From assembly GCA_910586095.1 (NCBI GenBank), contig CAJUHQ010000021.1:1-34929 (forward strand): 34,929 nt of DNA, written 5' to 3'. Source of the DNA: an uncultured Lachnospiraceae bacterium. GTDB taxonomy: Bacteria; Bacillota; Clostridia; Lachnospirales; Lachnospiraceae. The translations under genes were made by a program, and so were the position numbers. The stretch's first letter is position 1. The number at the start of each line of letters is the position of its first letter. The notes below the pieces were generated by a model. It saw only the letters and a program-made list of their open reading frames with translations, did not search any database and was not told where the DNA came from. Below, piece after piece: positions 9,024-17,892 of this stretch.

Positions 9024-11126
9024 CTATCTCCAGTGTCGCGTCCAAAATCCCTTTTTCTTTGTATTGCTAGCTTCCTCCTGAGGTGGCGGCGCTAGTTGTC
9101 TTGTCAGTTCCTCAAAAAGTTCTAGCACTTCCATGTCCACTGTCAGCATACCACCCCCTGCGGCATTGATTGTAAAGTTTGGATCTTGCGTGTCAAATAC
9201 TACCACGCCACTTTCTTGTCGTGCACCATTGGTTTCTATCGTCTCTGGCGCATAAAGATTGCTGTCTAGCCTAATTTCCTGAACTTTCACCACACATCGA
9301 AATGAACAAGGATCGATTCTAATCCTGACAACATCTTTTGGAATCTCACACGAAAATTTTAAAAGTTTCACCTCTCTATAACAGTCCTTTAATGTGATCG
9401 AGTTGGCTTCACTAAAACCTTCGCCGTAGTCTAGATAAATCTGAACAACAAACCGCTGCGCTGAAAAAAATACACAGTACTCTACCATTCCTCCAAGCTC
9501 ATATGCCTTGTTTCCTATTAGCTCTCGCACGTGTTCTACGGATGCATGTTTTCCTGTAATGCGATTTTGAAACTCCTTCTCCTTGTCTATCGCAGCCGCC
9601 ATCTGCTCATCTGAAAACTGCAATACCTCTCTCATCAAAAACTCTTCACAGGTTTTTCTAGCCTCTCCACCTAATGTATAGTTATAAAAAGCCCGAAACG
9701 CAATTTCCTTTGCTCCAATCGCCTGATCCAATGTCCACTCATAGTCAATAAGATGCCACTTTTCACCATCCACTAAAATATTAGGAAATGTAAAATCAAT
9801 ATTGCTAACGGGATATTCTTGCTCATGATAGCAAAGCCAATGCATATATTCATCAATCCATGCGCGAAATCCTTCTAGATCTGCCCTGGTCAAACAATCA
9901 TCTAACAATGACTCCAACGTTACACCCGCACAAAACTCAAACGCTAATCCATTTTTGATATCTTTCTCAATCACTTGGCATTTATTGACATCAATCTTTG
10001 TCCCCGCATAGCGCGCTGACAGACTTTCATAAGCTTGTCTTGTATGTTCTAGATGTCCACATGCCTGTTGTGTATCTGGAAGTTTTTCCACATAAATTTG
10101 TCCGCTAGGATCTTGTACAATCATTGTGCGTATGGCCCACTTTGCCGCTCTGTCATTAGAAAATTTTGCATAGAGCACATTGGGTGCTTCACCCACCACT
10201 AAAAGATATGAATTAGAAAAGAGAGGAAACTCCTTTTCCTCAATAATTTGATCGAACACTTGTTTTTCATCAAACAACAGTAACCGTTCTCTGTCAAAAT
10301 TTCTTAGATTGTTGGACAATTCGCCCTTTTTTGGAAGATACTGATCGGAGTACAAGGTGGTCATAAACTTATAATCTGGGTAAGGATAATAAAAAGAATA
10401 CTCCTCAATCCCCGTTTTTTCTAAAATCTCTTCTAGTCCACGCCTTGTAAATGTCCTGGCCGAGCCGCCTTCTCGATATCCCTCTAACCCTGCAAAATAC
10501 GTTCCTAGATGATCCTCACGACACCCTGCAAAATACTTTAGCCCAAATTTATTCTCTATAGCAATCACCATGCGTCCTTCTGGCTTTCTGTGGCGATTGC
10601 AAATCTTCATAAAATCTTCATATGGGGTATCTCCGCCGATATAGGCCTGTCCATATTCAAACACCCCAATTAGCAATACATAGTCATACTCTGTAGAAAG
10701 ATGTGGTTCAATCTCCTTAAAATTCCCCACCATCACCGTAATATTCTCATATTCTTGATTTCGATAGGCATTTACAAGACTGCGCTTTTTGGAGAGATCT
10801 ACACAAGTAACACTTCCTGCCCGTTTTGCAAATGCACTCGTAATCGCACCACAACCAGAACCAATCTCGAGTACTGTATCTGTCTTTTTAAACGGAATCC
10901 AATCAATAATGTTGGTTCGAAAAGGTGAAAAATGGTAAAAAATCGGCCAACTCTTCTTTTCCTCAATGATTTTCGGAAATTCGTCTGGTGTGTGGTGCAA
11001 GGCAATCTCTAACATCTCATCTTCTATGGCACTGCCATCCGAATAAGAATCTTCTCCCGAATAATACATATAATCCATTGTCACTTTTCCAATTTTCTCC
11101 TGATTTTGCTTTTGGTCCTCTGCCAT
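9024..11126 (-). CDS. Bifunctional methyltransferase / kinase-like protein (WbdD-like architecture)
   Basis: 700 aa. A class I SAM methyltransferase domain occupies roughly residues 60-230, with VLEIGSGCGAI near 82 and the acidic VTCVDLS motif. After it comes a region with the order of a protein-kinase/APH fold: VEKLPD (candidate beta-3 lysine), FEFCAGVTLESLL (hinge), then near 437-460 DFTFPNILVD and HLIDYEW, matching a catalytic loop D...N and a metal-binding Asp. From about 547 a beta-sandwich-like part follows (QIYLDYGEGFSE ...) and the protein ends in a basic tail. In E. coli O9a, WbdD joins a methyltransferase and a kinase to cap the polymer before export by a Wzt with a C-terminal domain, and both partners are present here. 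The ATG at 11126 fits GGAGG at 7 nt. The capping function is inferred. Confidence 0.75.
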   Translation of the reverse strand: MAEDQKQNQEKIGKVTMDYMYYSGEDSYSDGSAIEDEMLEIALHHTPDEFPKIIEEKKSWPIFYHFSPFRTNIIDWIPFKKTDTVLEIGSGCGAITSAFAKRAGSVTCVDLSKKRSLVNAYRNQEYENITVMVGNFKEIEPHLSTEYDYVLLIGVFEYGQAYIGGDTPYEDFMKICNRHRKPEGRMVIAIENKFGLKYFAGCREDHLGTYFAGLEGYREGGSARTFTRRGLEEILEKTGIEEYSFYYPYPDYKFMTTLYSDQYLPKKGELSNNLRNFDRERLLLFDEKQVFDQIIEEKEFPLFSNSYLLVVGEAPNVLYAKFSNDRAAKWAIRTMIVQDPSGQIYVEKLPDTQQACGHLEHTRQAYESLSARYAGTKIDVNKCQVIEKDIKNGLAFEFCAGVTLESLLDDCLTRADLEGFRAWIDEYMHWLCYHEQEYPVSNIDFTFPNILVDGEKWHLIDYEWTLDQAIGAKEIAFRAFYNYTLGGEARKTCEEFLMREVLQFSDEQMAAAIDKEKEFQNRITGKHASVEHVRELIGNKAYELGGMVEYCVFFSAQRFVVQIYLDYGEGFSEANSITLKDCYREVKLLKFSCEIPKDVVRIRIDPCSFRCVVKVQEIRLDSNLYAPETIETNGARQESGVVVFDTQDPNFTINAAGGGMLTVDMEVLELFEELTRQLAPPPQEEASNTKKKGFWTRHWR

Positions 11127-11298
11127 ACTCACACCTCCCCTTTCCTAGTCCCATTGTAACTATTCAAATACATTTATTACTTATAGTCTCAACTTTCTAC
11201 AACGCGCAACGCCTAGTGTACTGACACATTTACCACTTTGTTTTTGCCAAATTCGTCTTTATTTTCATTTTTTATCTTTATTTTTTATTTATATTTTT
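11127..11298. other. AT-rich intergenic spacer
   Basis: 172 nt between the ABC ATPase and the methyltransferase gene. The half next to the ATPase stop (11240-11298) is almost pure A/T on both strands and codes for nothing. I see no convincing intrinsic terminator. A weak promoter-like pair (TTGCGC, 18 nt, TATAAG) lies upstream of the methyltransferase gene but is not persuasive. Confidence 0.4.
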
Positions 11299-12723
11299 CT
11301 ATAAAGAAGATACCACAATTTTTGAGTCCATATCATAGTATCCCACTGTATTCTTATCTGATACCACTGTCACATCAAGCGCATCATACAATCGATGATA
11401 CACTTTAAAATCATTCCCTTCATATCCTGTCACTCCAAATGAGAGCAAATACTCTCCACCTTGAAGGGACATCTTTTGTGTAAAACATACCACCTTAACG
11501 TCTCCCGCCTCAACAGGCTCTAAAAACGCCTTCTCAAACATGGTATTCGTTCCTGTAATCTCTGTGCCTTTTGGCGTCTTAATCGAAAAGGCAAAAATTG
11601 GCGCAGGCAGACCTTGATAAAATCGAACGCGCATATGAATCGTAAAATCCATCCCTTTTATCACAGCACTTGTGCGTATCCCGCGATCATCTGTAATATA
11701 CATTTCTTCAATCTGTGCTTCGCGCGTGCCATATTCTAATGTCTGAGGATTATCATTGTTGTCTATTGTCTGTTCTTGAAGCAGATCTTGCTGATCTGTT
11801 TGTGTAGATGTTGTATCGCTACTTTCTGTACTCTTTTGTGTATCTTCTTTTTGTTCGACAGTTTCTTCTACAGTATCCTCTGTATCCTGCCCAGAAGAGT
11901 TCTTGTTCTGTGCTGCCTTTTGTATATCCGCATCATGCAGCAGACTTTGTTCTGACTTGTGATCTGGCAACTCATATTGTCCTACCAACACACGCTTGTA
12001 GTCATTAATCATATCTTTGGGTTGGCCTTCACCCAATTTTACTCCTTGATTGAGCAAAATCACCTTATCACAATACTTTGCAATACTACTTAAATCATGG
12101 CTAACGATCATAATCGTCTTTCCCATATTTTTAAACTCTTCAAATTTATGGTAACACTTTGCCTGAAAAAACACATCCCCAACAGAAAGCGCTTCATCCA
12201 CAATCAAAATTTCTGGATCAATATTAATCGCCACAGAAAATGCAAGGCGCACAAACATACCACTCGAGTAAGTTTTTACTGGCTGATGTACATAGTCTCC
12301 TATATCGGCAAACTCTAGAATTCCTGGTATTCTAGACTCAATTTCAGATTTGGAAAAGCCGTTCATGGTGCCATTGAGATAGATATTTTCAATCCCTGAA
12401 TATTCCATGTTAAAGCCTGCACCCAACTCAAGAAGCGCCGATATACGCCCGTTGACTGTAACAGCCCCACTTGTAGGATTGAGAACGCCTGTTATTATTT
12501 TTAAGATAGTAGATTTTCCAGACCCATTGGTCCCTATAATCCCCACACATTCTCCCTGCTTCACATCAAAACTTACATTTGACAGTGCAAAATGTTCACG
12601 ATACTTCTTTTTTTTGGTAAGTCCCAATGCCTCCTTTAGGCGATCCATTGGTTTGTCATACAATTTATATACCTTGCTGACCTCCTCCACTGCAATCGCA
12701 ATCTCTTCTCTTTTTTCTGTCAT
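11299..12723 (-). CDS. ABC transporter ATP-binding protein with Wzt-like C-terminal domain
   Basis: 474 aa ATPase of a polysaccharide ABC-2 exporter. Walker A is GTNGSGKST, the signature is YSSGMFVRLAFS and Walker B is ILIVDEALSVGD, all typical of the Wzt/TagH subfamily. After residue 240 comes a Ser/Thr/Gln/Glu/Asp-rich low-complexity linker of about 75 residues, then a 150-residue beta-rich domain (YGTREAQIEEMYITDDRG ... QGGEYLLSFGVTGY). This resembles the Wzt_C domain that recognises the capped end of the polymer in O8/O9a systems. The ATG at 12723 follows GGGGATAGAGAG; a longer reading to 12771 has no ribosome-binding site. The permease gene lies 108 nt upstream. The long disordered linker is unusual. 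Confidence 0.9.
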   Translation of the reverse strand: MTEKREEIAIAVEEVSKVYKLYDKPMDRLKEALGLTKKKKYREHFALSNVSFDVKQGECVGIIGTNGSGKSTILKIITGVLNPTSGAVTVNGRISALLELGAGFNMEYSGIENIYLNGTMNGFSKSEIESRIPGILEFADIGDYVHQPVKTYSSGMFVRLAFSVAINIDPEILIVDEALSVGDVFFQAKCYHKFEEFKNMGKTIMIVSHDLSSIAKYCDKVILLNQGVKLGEGQPKDMINDYKRVLVGQYELPDHKSEQSLLHDADIQKAAQNKNSSGQDTEDTVEETVEQKEDTQKSTESSDTTSTQTDQQDLLQEQTIDNNDNPQTLEYGTREAQIEEMYITDDRGIRTSAVIKGMDFTIHMRVRFYQGLPAPIFAFSIKTPKGTEITGTNTMFEKAFLEPVEAGDVKVVCFTQKMSLQGGEYLLSFGVTGYEGNDFKVYHRLYDALDVTVVSDKNTVGYYDMDSKIVVSSL

Positions 12724-12831
12724 CTCTCTATCCCCTATTTTTTCTTTGTAATCGCCCCATTTATCCCACATATTTTGTTGTGTGACAAAACAAACGTCAA
12801 TCTGTGTATTTTATAGCTAAACCGTTCCTTT

Positions 12832-13833
12832 TTACAGAACATCCGCAAAATGAACCTTCAGCCTGCGAAAAATCAACGCACCAACACCAAACAGCACGAT
12901 GGTGACAATCCAAAAATAGGCTGTTGAATAGAAATCATCCCAAAACCACGTCTTTGTAAACATTGAATTTCTATAGCCATTCACCACATAAAAGATTGGA
13001 TTGCACTTGATGATCCACTGAATCACCGGCTCCCCATCTAACATAGAGATATTCCACAAGATAGGCGTCGCCCACATTCCAATTTGTAAAAAAATATTGA
13101 TAATCTGTGTCAAATCGCGAAAAAAAACAGCGATTGCACAAGTTGCATAGCTTAGTGCTAGCACAAACAAAAACAGACAGAAGCTAAAATAAATCAACTG
13201 CAACAAATAAAGATCCGGCTTATAGCCATAACAAAAATATACCACAAGCATAAATGCGACAAAAAACACATGAATAAATGTAGCGGCTATTAACTTCACA
13301 ATTGGAATAATGCTAATTTTAAACACGACTTTTTTAACGAGATAACTGTATTCAATCAGTGATGTCGTTCCATTGCTAACAGCCTCGCTAAAATAGAACC
13401 ACGGCACAAGCCCTGCCGTAAGCCAGAGCACATATGGCGCCTCCACTCCGATTGTCAGAACTTCCTTTTTATCTGCCATCATCAGATGTCCAAACACAAA
13501 CCAGTATAGCAACACAGTGACTACTGGTTGTGTAAATGCCCACACACGCCCTAGATACGATCCAGCATAGCGATTCCTAAAATCATTCTTTGCAAGTTTC
13601 CAGAGCAAACTGCGCGATTGCCACAGCTCTATTGGAAGCGTTGCAAGTTTATCATAAAACTTGTAAAAAATCGCCATAGCTCCTACTATAATCAGACAGG
13701 CAATCACTTTTTTAGCCTGTTCCTCCTGTTGATCAGCAAGTGGATTGTGGTGAATCATAATCACAGTCGCAAGTACTGCCGCCAAAAGCGTCACAAGCAC
13801 TTTTATTGTTCGTTTGGATAATCCTTTTCTCAT
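12832..13833 (-). CDS. ABC-2 type polysaccharide export permease (Wzm/TagG family)
   Basis: 333 aa membrane subunit. The canonical ABC-2 domain starts near residue 75 (SLLWKLAKNDFRNRYAGSYLG, WAFTQPVVTVLLYWFVFG) and has six hydrophobic segments, ending in NPIFYVVNGYRN and a last helix. It exports lipid-linked glycan together with the neighbouring ATPase. Its N-terminus is extended: about 75 extra residues with two added hydrophobic segments (near 10-28 and 42-58) precede the usual start, making it longer than typical 260-275-residue Wzm proteins. The start ATGA overlaps the rfbC stop by 4 nt, which indicates translational coupling. Confidence 0.92.
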   Translation of the reverse strand: MRKGLSKRTIKVLVTLLAAVLATVIMIHHNPLADQQEEQAKKVIACLIIVGAMAIFYKFYDKLATLPIELWQSRSLLWKLAKNDFRNRYAGSYLGRVWAFTQPVVTVLLYWFVFGHLMMADKKEVLTIGVEAPYVLWLTAGLVPWFYFSEAVSNGTTSLIEYSYLVKKVVFKISIIPIVKLIAATFIHVFFVAFMLVVYFCYGYKPDLYLLQLIYFSFCLFLFVLALSYATCAIAVFFRDLTQIINIFLQIGMWATPILWNISMLDGEPVIQWIIKCNPIFYVVNGYRNSMFTKTWFWDDFYSTAYFWIVTIVLFGVGALIFRRLKVHFADVL

Positions 13834-14396
13834 CTTCTGAAATCCTTTATACCACTCCAGAGTCGATCTTTATCTGAAAGAATTGGCTCTACTCCCTCTG
13901 GTATCGGCCACGTGATCCCAATATCTGGATCATTCCACAAGAGTCCGCCCTCATCATTGGGATGATAGAAGTCAGTACATTTGTAGCAAAATTCCGCATA
14001 TTCAGAAAGAACTAGGAAGCCATGCGCAAAATTTTTTGGCACTAGAAACTGCTTTTTATTCTCCTCCGATAAAATGACACCATACCACTTCCCATAGGTC
14101 TGTGAGCCTTCGCGCAAATCTACTACCACATCAAACACTTCGCCTCTCACAGCACGCACCAATTTATCTTGTGGAAACTTTTTTTGGAAATGAAGTCCTC
14201 TTAGTACTCCCTTTTTGGATGCAGATTGATTGTCCTGTACAAATACCAAATCAATTCCTGCCTCCTCAAAATCATTGCGATTGTAGGTCTCCATAAAGTA
14301 TCCTCTACTATCTCCAAATACTTGAGGTGTAATGACTTTTAATCCCTCTATAACCATTCCATCTACTACACATTCCTCTACCGTAATCTTGCCCAT
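13830..14396 (-). CDS. rfbC: dTDP-4-dehydrorhamnose 3,5-epimerase
   Basis: 188 aa cupin-fold epimerase converting dTDP-4-keto-6-deoxy-glucose to dTDP-4-keto-rhamnose in the cytoplasm. Family marks are GDSRGYFMETYN, the substrate loop KGVLRGLHFQ with the catalytic His, VVVDLREGSQTYGKW, KNFAHGFLVLSE and YKCTDFYHP. The length matches the family (about 180-190). The ATG at 14396 is preferred: the upstream extension to 14459 would overlap the GH25 gene and adds residues unlike RfbC. AAGGA and GAGAAG lie just upstream. It is separated from rfbA and rfbB by a GH25 gene. Confidence 0.95.
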   Translation of the reverse strand: MGKITVEECVVDGMVIEGLKVITPQVFGDSRGYFMETYNRNDFEEAGIDLVFVQDNQSASKKGVLRGLHFQKKFPQDKLVRAVRGEVFDVVVDLREGSQTYGKWYGVILSEENKKQFLVPKNFAHGFLVLSEYAEFCYKCTDFYHPNDEGGLLWNDPDIGITWPIPEGVEPILSDKDRLWSGIKDFRR

Positions 14397-14430
14397 TCTT
14401 CTCGAATCCTTTCCTAAAATCTCTATCTTG

Positions 14431-15744
14431 TCAGTCGCCAATCCCCAAATAACTGACATTTAAATCGACGCGCCCTTCTATGCCTGCAACACTACCGCTT
14501 GATGTATACTGCCACATATCATAGCGACCTGTATATAACGGCGTCTCTCTATACTCTGCAAGCCAGATCTTTTGTCCAATAAAATCTTCTACATTAAGAT
14601 TGTTATAATACCAATAACGCCCCGAATAAACTCCTGCGTCAAGTCCTGCATTTTGTATGGTTTGACAAAATGCATTGGCGATCTCTGTCCTAGTTGCAGC
14701 GTCTAACTGATCTGCTCTTCCATTTCCGCCTGCTCCCTCAATATCAATAAACACAGGATATTCAATTGTCGTATCGCCTAACAAGGATACCACCATGCTG
14801 GCCTCCTCCACTGCCTCTACACGATCAATTGCCTGCGTGAAGAAATATATACCAACCTTTATTCCTGCCTTTTTTGCCCCTTCAAGATTTCGGAAAAAGA
14901 AGGGATCTTCTATCAGCCAGCCAGACGAAGAGCCTCTATAACCACAGCGAATAATAGCAAAGTCAACACCTTCTGCCTTGACAACTTCCCAGTCAATCTC
15001 ACCATTCCACTTTGACACATCAATTCCTAGTTGTACTGCCTTTTCATGTTCCTTTTCAATATCTAACAGCGCCTTGTATTGTGTATCGTCCTCATCTTCA
15101 CTTTCTATGGTTGTTGACTCGGTATCTTCCTTAAGTACGTCTATCTCTGCTTCTGAATGTACAAAATAATCTATATCGTCAATTACTGTATAAGATACAA
15201 TCGACTTTACACGCACATTGGCAGGATCTGTTGGAACCTTAAATCCTTCCATCTCATTTAATGATACCTTGTATTCTCCAGGCTTTATATCCGAAATCAG
15301 AATCATACCATCTTTATCTTCGTCCACATACACGCCAGTGTCAGCAACCACCACAGCAAACTCTTGTCCTGTCACTGCCTCTCCTTGGTCATCTAGAATC
15401 TTGACGCGGATATCACGTTCCACAGAACTAGCCAAAATACTAAGTGTACGCACTGTGTTACCCTGCTCGTCCACCTCATCATATGTATCCTGATTGGAAC
15501 CAACCGGAACATTTGTATCAAAAAATTCACTATCCTTTAAAAATGCTGACAAATTGGCCCCATGTACCTTCCCGTCTGCCTCTGTCACAATGCCTGATGT
15601 ACTAACAGTTTCTTGTGTATCTGTCGTATTTTGATTTTTTCCCGCAAAAAAATAGTTAAAATTGACTGCTGCAACCACTCCTGCAACCGCAGACATAGAA
15701 AGCAACACAATCAATATTCCAAGTCGTTTTCCCCTAGAGTCCAT
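14431..15744 (-). CDS. Membrane-anchored GH25 muramidase, short form
   Basis: 437 aa. A single N-terminal membrane segment (about residues 8-32) acts as anchor or uncleaved signal. A roughly 100-residue beta domain follows (RVKILDDQGEAVTGQEFAVVV ... DEDKDGMILISDIKPGEYKVSL), similar to Cna-B/prealbumin-like modules. The GH25 catalytic domain begins near residue 235 (LGIDVSKWNGEIDW, AIIRCGYRG). Its catalytic acids are visible in YPVFIDIEG and it ends with DMWQYTSSGSVAGIEGRVDLNVSY. GH25 enzymes cleave the MurNAc-GlcNAc bond of peptidoglycan. The ATG at 15744 lies 6 nt after GAGG and overlaps the rfbA stop by 11 nt, so it is translationally coupled to the nucleotide-sugar genes. Its beta and GH25 domains match those of the 1313-residue protein upstream. 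Confidence 0.9.
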   Translation of the reverse strand: MDSRGKRLGILIVLLSMSAVAGVVAAVNFNYFFAGKNQNTTDTQETVSTSGIVTEADGKVHGANLSAFLKDSEFFDTNVPVGSNQDTYDEVDEQGNTVRTLSILASSVERDIRVKILDDQGEAVTGQEFAVVVADTGVYVDEDKDGMILISDIKPGEYKVSLNEMEGFKVPTDPANVRVKSIVSYTVIDDIDYFVHSEAEIDVLKEDTESTTIESEDEDDTQYKALLDIEKEHEKAVQLGIDVSKWNGEIDWEVVKAEGVDFAIIRCGYRGSSSGWLIEDPFFFRNLEGAKKAGIKVGIYFFTQAIDRVEAVEEASMVVSLLGDTTIEYPVFIDIEGAGGNGRADQLDAATRTEIANAFCQTIQNAGLDAGVYSGRYWYYNNLNVEDFIGQKIWLAEYRETPLYTGRYDMWQYTSSGSVAGIEGRVDLNVSYLGIGD

Positions 15745-16603
15745 TGGCAACCTCTACTAAATACTGTCCATATGCTGTCTTCATCAGAGGCTCTGCCAAC
15801 TGCAAAAGCTGTTCTCTTGTGATATAGCCTCTTCTATATGCAATCTCCTCGATACAAGAAATATAAAGCCCTTGGCGTTTCTGGAACGCACACACAAAAT
15901 CAGCGGCGTCAAGAAGTGAATCATGGTTTCCTGTATCAAGCCACGCAAAGCCACGCCCCATTGTTTCCACTGCAAGCATCCCTCTTTTTAGATACTCATT
16001 ATTGATACTTGTAATCTCAATCTCTCCGCGCGCAGAAGGCTTTATATTTTTTGCAATCGCAACGACATCATTGTCATAAAAATAAAGCCCTGGCACTGCA
16101 TAATTGCTCTTTGGATTGGCTGGTTTCTCCTCGATAGAGATCGCTTTGCCATCTGCATCGAACTCTACCACGCCATACTCTCTAGGATCGCGCACATAAT
16201 ACCCAAAAATAGTAGCACCACACTCCTTGGCAGCCACGCGCTGCAAAAGCTTAGAAAAGCTCTGTCCATAAAAAATATTATCGCCCAACACAAGCGCCAC
16301 AGAATCTGTACCGATAAACTCTTCCCCTATGATAAAGGCATCTGCAAGGCCGCGCGGTTGTTCCTGCACTGCATATGACATCCGAAGCCCTAACTGCTCT
16401 CCTGTTCCAAATAACTCTTCAAACACTGGTAAATCACGCGGTGTAGAAATAATCAAAATATCTCGAATCCCCGCGAGCATCAACGTCGATAACGGATAAT
16501 AAATCATTGGTTTATCATAGACAGGCATAATTTGTTTTGAGATCGCCTTCGTCAGTGGATAGAGTCTAGTGCCAGATCCCCCTGCTAAAATAATTCCTTT
16601 CAT
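15734..16603 (-). CDS. rfbA: Glucose-1-phosphate thymidylyltransferase
   Basis: 289 aa nucleotidyltransferase making dTDP-glucose from glucose-1-phosphate and dTTP, the first step to dTDP-rhamnose. The activation motif LAGGSGTRLYPLT is followed by SKQIMPVYDKPMIYYPLS, VLGDNIFYG, the sugar-binding EEKPANPKSNYAVPGLYFYD, and GRGFAWLDTGNHDSL. It is full length for RmlA. GGAGGGA lies about 10 nt before the ATG. It sits between rfbB (140 nt upstream) and the overlapping GH25 gene. Confidence 0.96.
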   Translation of the reverse strand: MKGIILAGGSGTRLYPLTKAISKQIMPVYDKPMIYYPLSTLMLAGIRDILIISTPRDLPVFEELFGTGEQLGLRMSYAVQEQPRGLADAFIIGEEFIGTDSVALVLGDNIFYGQSFSKLLQRVAAKECGATIFGYYVRDPREYGVVEFDADGKAISIEEKPANPKSNYAVPGLYFYDNDVVAIAKNIKPSARGEIEITSINNEYLKRGMLAVETMGRGFAWLDTGNHDSLLDAADFVCAFQKRQGLYISCIEEIAYRRGYITREQLLQLAEPLMKTAYGQYLVEVANGL

Positions 16604-16699
16604 AGACTATATTCCCTCCATACTTAATCGTCCTTACTGCCAACACCCTGCGAATAAAATTCATATTGTAAACTTTGTTTTCACAGGATACGCCAAAGT

Positions 16700-16723
16700 G
16701 GGAACGCCACAGACGACGTTCCC
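16700..16723. other. Inverted repeat between rfbB and rfbA
   Basis: GGGAACG (16700-16706) and CGTTCCC (16717-16723) pair perfectly around a 10-nt loop within the 140-nt rfbB-rfbA gap. No T-run follows it on the minus strand, so an RNA-processing or partial attenuation site is more likely than a terminator. Confidence 0.4.
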
Positions 16724-16743
16724 TGGTAAACTGCTTGTCCTTT

Positions 16744-17820
16744 TTATTCGTACATTTCCTCATAATACTTCTGATAGTCGCCGCTTGTCACATTTTTCAT
16801 CCAATCTTCATGCTCAAAATACCACTGGATTGTCTGTCGGATACCATCTTTAAACATAGTCTCTGGCTCCCAGCCAATCTCCGCTTTAATCTTGTCTGGT
16901 GCAATCGCATAGCGCCTATCATGTCCCTTTCTGTCCTCAACATAAGTAATCAAATCCTTTGACACCAACGCCTTTCTAGGATCTGTATCAGAAAGCTGCT
17001 CTTGAAGTGTCTCAATAATGATGGTGACAATCTCAATATTTTGCTTCTCATTGTGACCGCCTACATTGTACGTTTCAAACAAACGCCCCTTCTCCTGCAC
17101 CATATCAATGGCCTTTGCATGGTCTTCCACATATAACCAATCTCGCACATTTTTTCCATCCCCATACACAGGAAGTTTCTTTCCCTGGAGCGCATTGTTG
17201 ATAATCAGCGGAATCAACTTCTCTGGGAATTGATAAGGTCCATAGTTATTGGAACAATTGGTAATATTTGCAGGAAAGCGATACGTATCCATATATGCCT
17301 TTACAAGCATGTCTGATGAAGCCTTACTCGCAGAATATGGGCTGCGTGGTGCATAAGGCGTCGTCTCATAGAAATACTCGCCCTCCTTCTCCAAAGAGCC
17401 ATACACTTCATCTGTCGATACATGAAGGAATCGTTTTCCCTCTTTAAAGCTACCATCCTCCTGCTCCCATGCGGCCTTAGCACAATTGAGTAACACGGCT
17501 GTCCCTAGCACATTAGTCTGCACAAAAATCTCTGGATTTCTAATGCTTCTGTCTACGTGACTCTCAGCCGCAAAATGAACAACTCTGTCAATATCATTCT
17601 CCTCAAAAATTTTCTGAATAGCCGCCTTGTCAGTAATATCTGCCTTTATAAATGTGTAATTTTCTCTGTTTGCAATTTCTTTAAGATTCTCAAGATTTCC
17701 AGCATATGTCAACGCATCCACATTAATGATTCGAATTGTATTGTCATATTTGCGAAACATATATTGTATATAATTTGAACCGATGAAGCCTGCGCCTCCT
17801 GTTACCAAATAAGTTCTCAT
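16744..17820 (-). CDS. rfbB: dTDP-glucose 4,6-dehydratase
   Basis: 358 aa extended SDR enzyme producing dTDP-4-keto-6-deoxy-glucose. Seen in order: the NAD-binding VTGGAGFIGSNY, HFAAESHVDRS, HVSTDEVYGSL, the YSASKASSD active site with catalytic Tyr and Lys, NCSNNYGPYQFPEKLIP and RDWLYVEDHA. The ATG at 17820 is used because the beta strand MRTYLVTGG begins there and GGAGG lies 10 nt upstream. The longer reading to 17892 would start inside the promoter. It is the first gene of the export operon. Confidence 0.96.
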   Translation of the reverse strand: MRTYLVTGGAGFIGSNYIQYMFRKYDNTIRIINVDALTYAGNLENLKEIANRENYTFIKADITDKAAIQKIFEENDIDRVVHFAAESHVDRSIRNPEIFVQTNVLGTAVLLNCAKAAWEQEDGSFKEGKRFLHVSTDEVYGSLEKEGEYFYETTPYAPRSPYSASKASSDMLVKAYMDTYRFPANITNCSNNYGPYQFPEKLIPLIINNALQGKKLPVYGDGKNVRDWLYVEDHAKAIDMVQEKGRLFETYNVGGHNEKQNIEIVTIIIETLQEQLSDTDPRKALVSKDLITYVEDRKGHDRRYAIAPDKIKAEIGWEPETMFKDGIRQTIQWYFEHEDWMKNVTSGDYQKYYEEMYE

Positions 17821-17863
17821 ATTCCTAAATCCTCCATATAACAAAGATTGTATTGTTTGCCTA

Positions 17864-17892
17864 ATTTTATCCCAAAATGTAAAATATTGCAA
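17864..17892 (-). promoter_or_regulatory. Predicted sigma-A promoter of the rfbB-led export operon
   Basis: TTGCAA (17892-17887), a 17-nt spacer, then TAAAAT (17869-17864) on the minus strand, about 44 nt before the rfbB start. This fits a housekeeping promoter and would drive rfbB-rfbA-GH25-rfbC-wzm-wzt and the downstream transferases. Confidence 0.65.
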
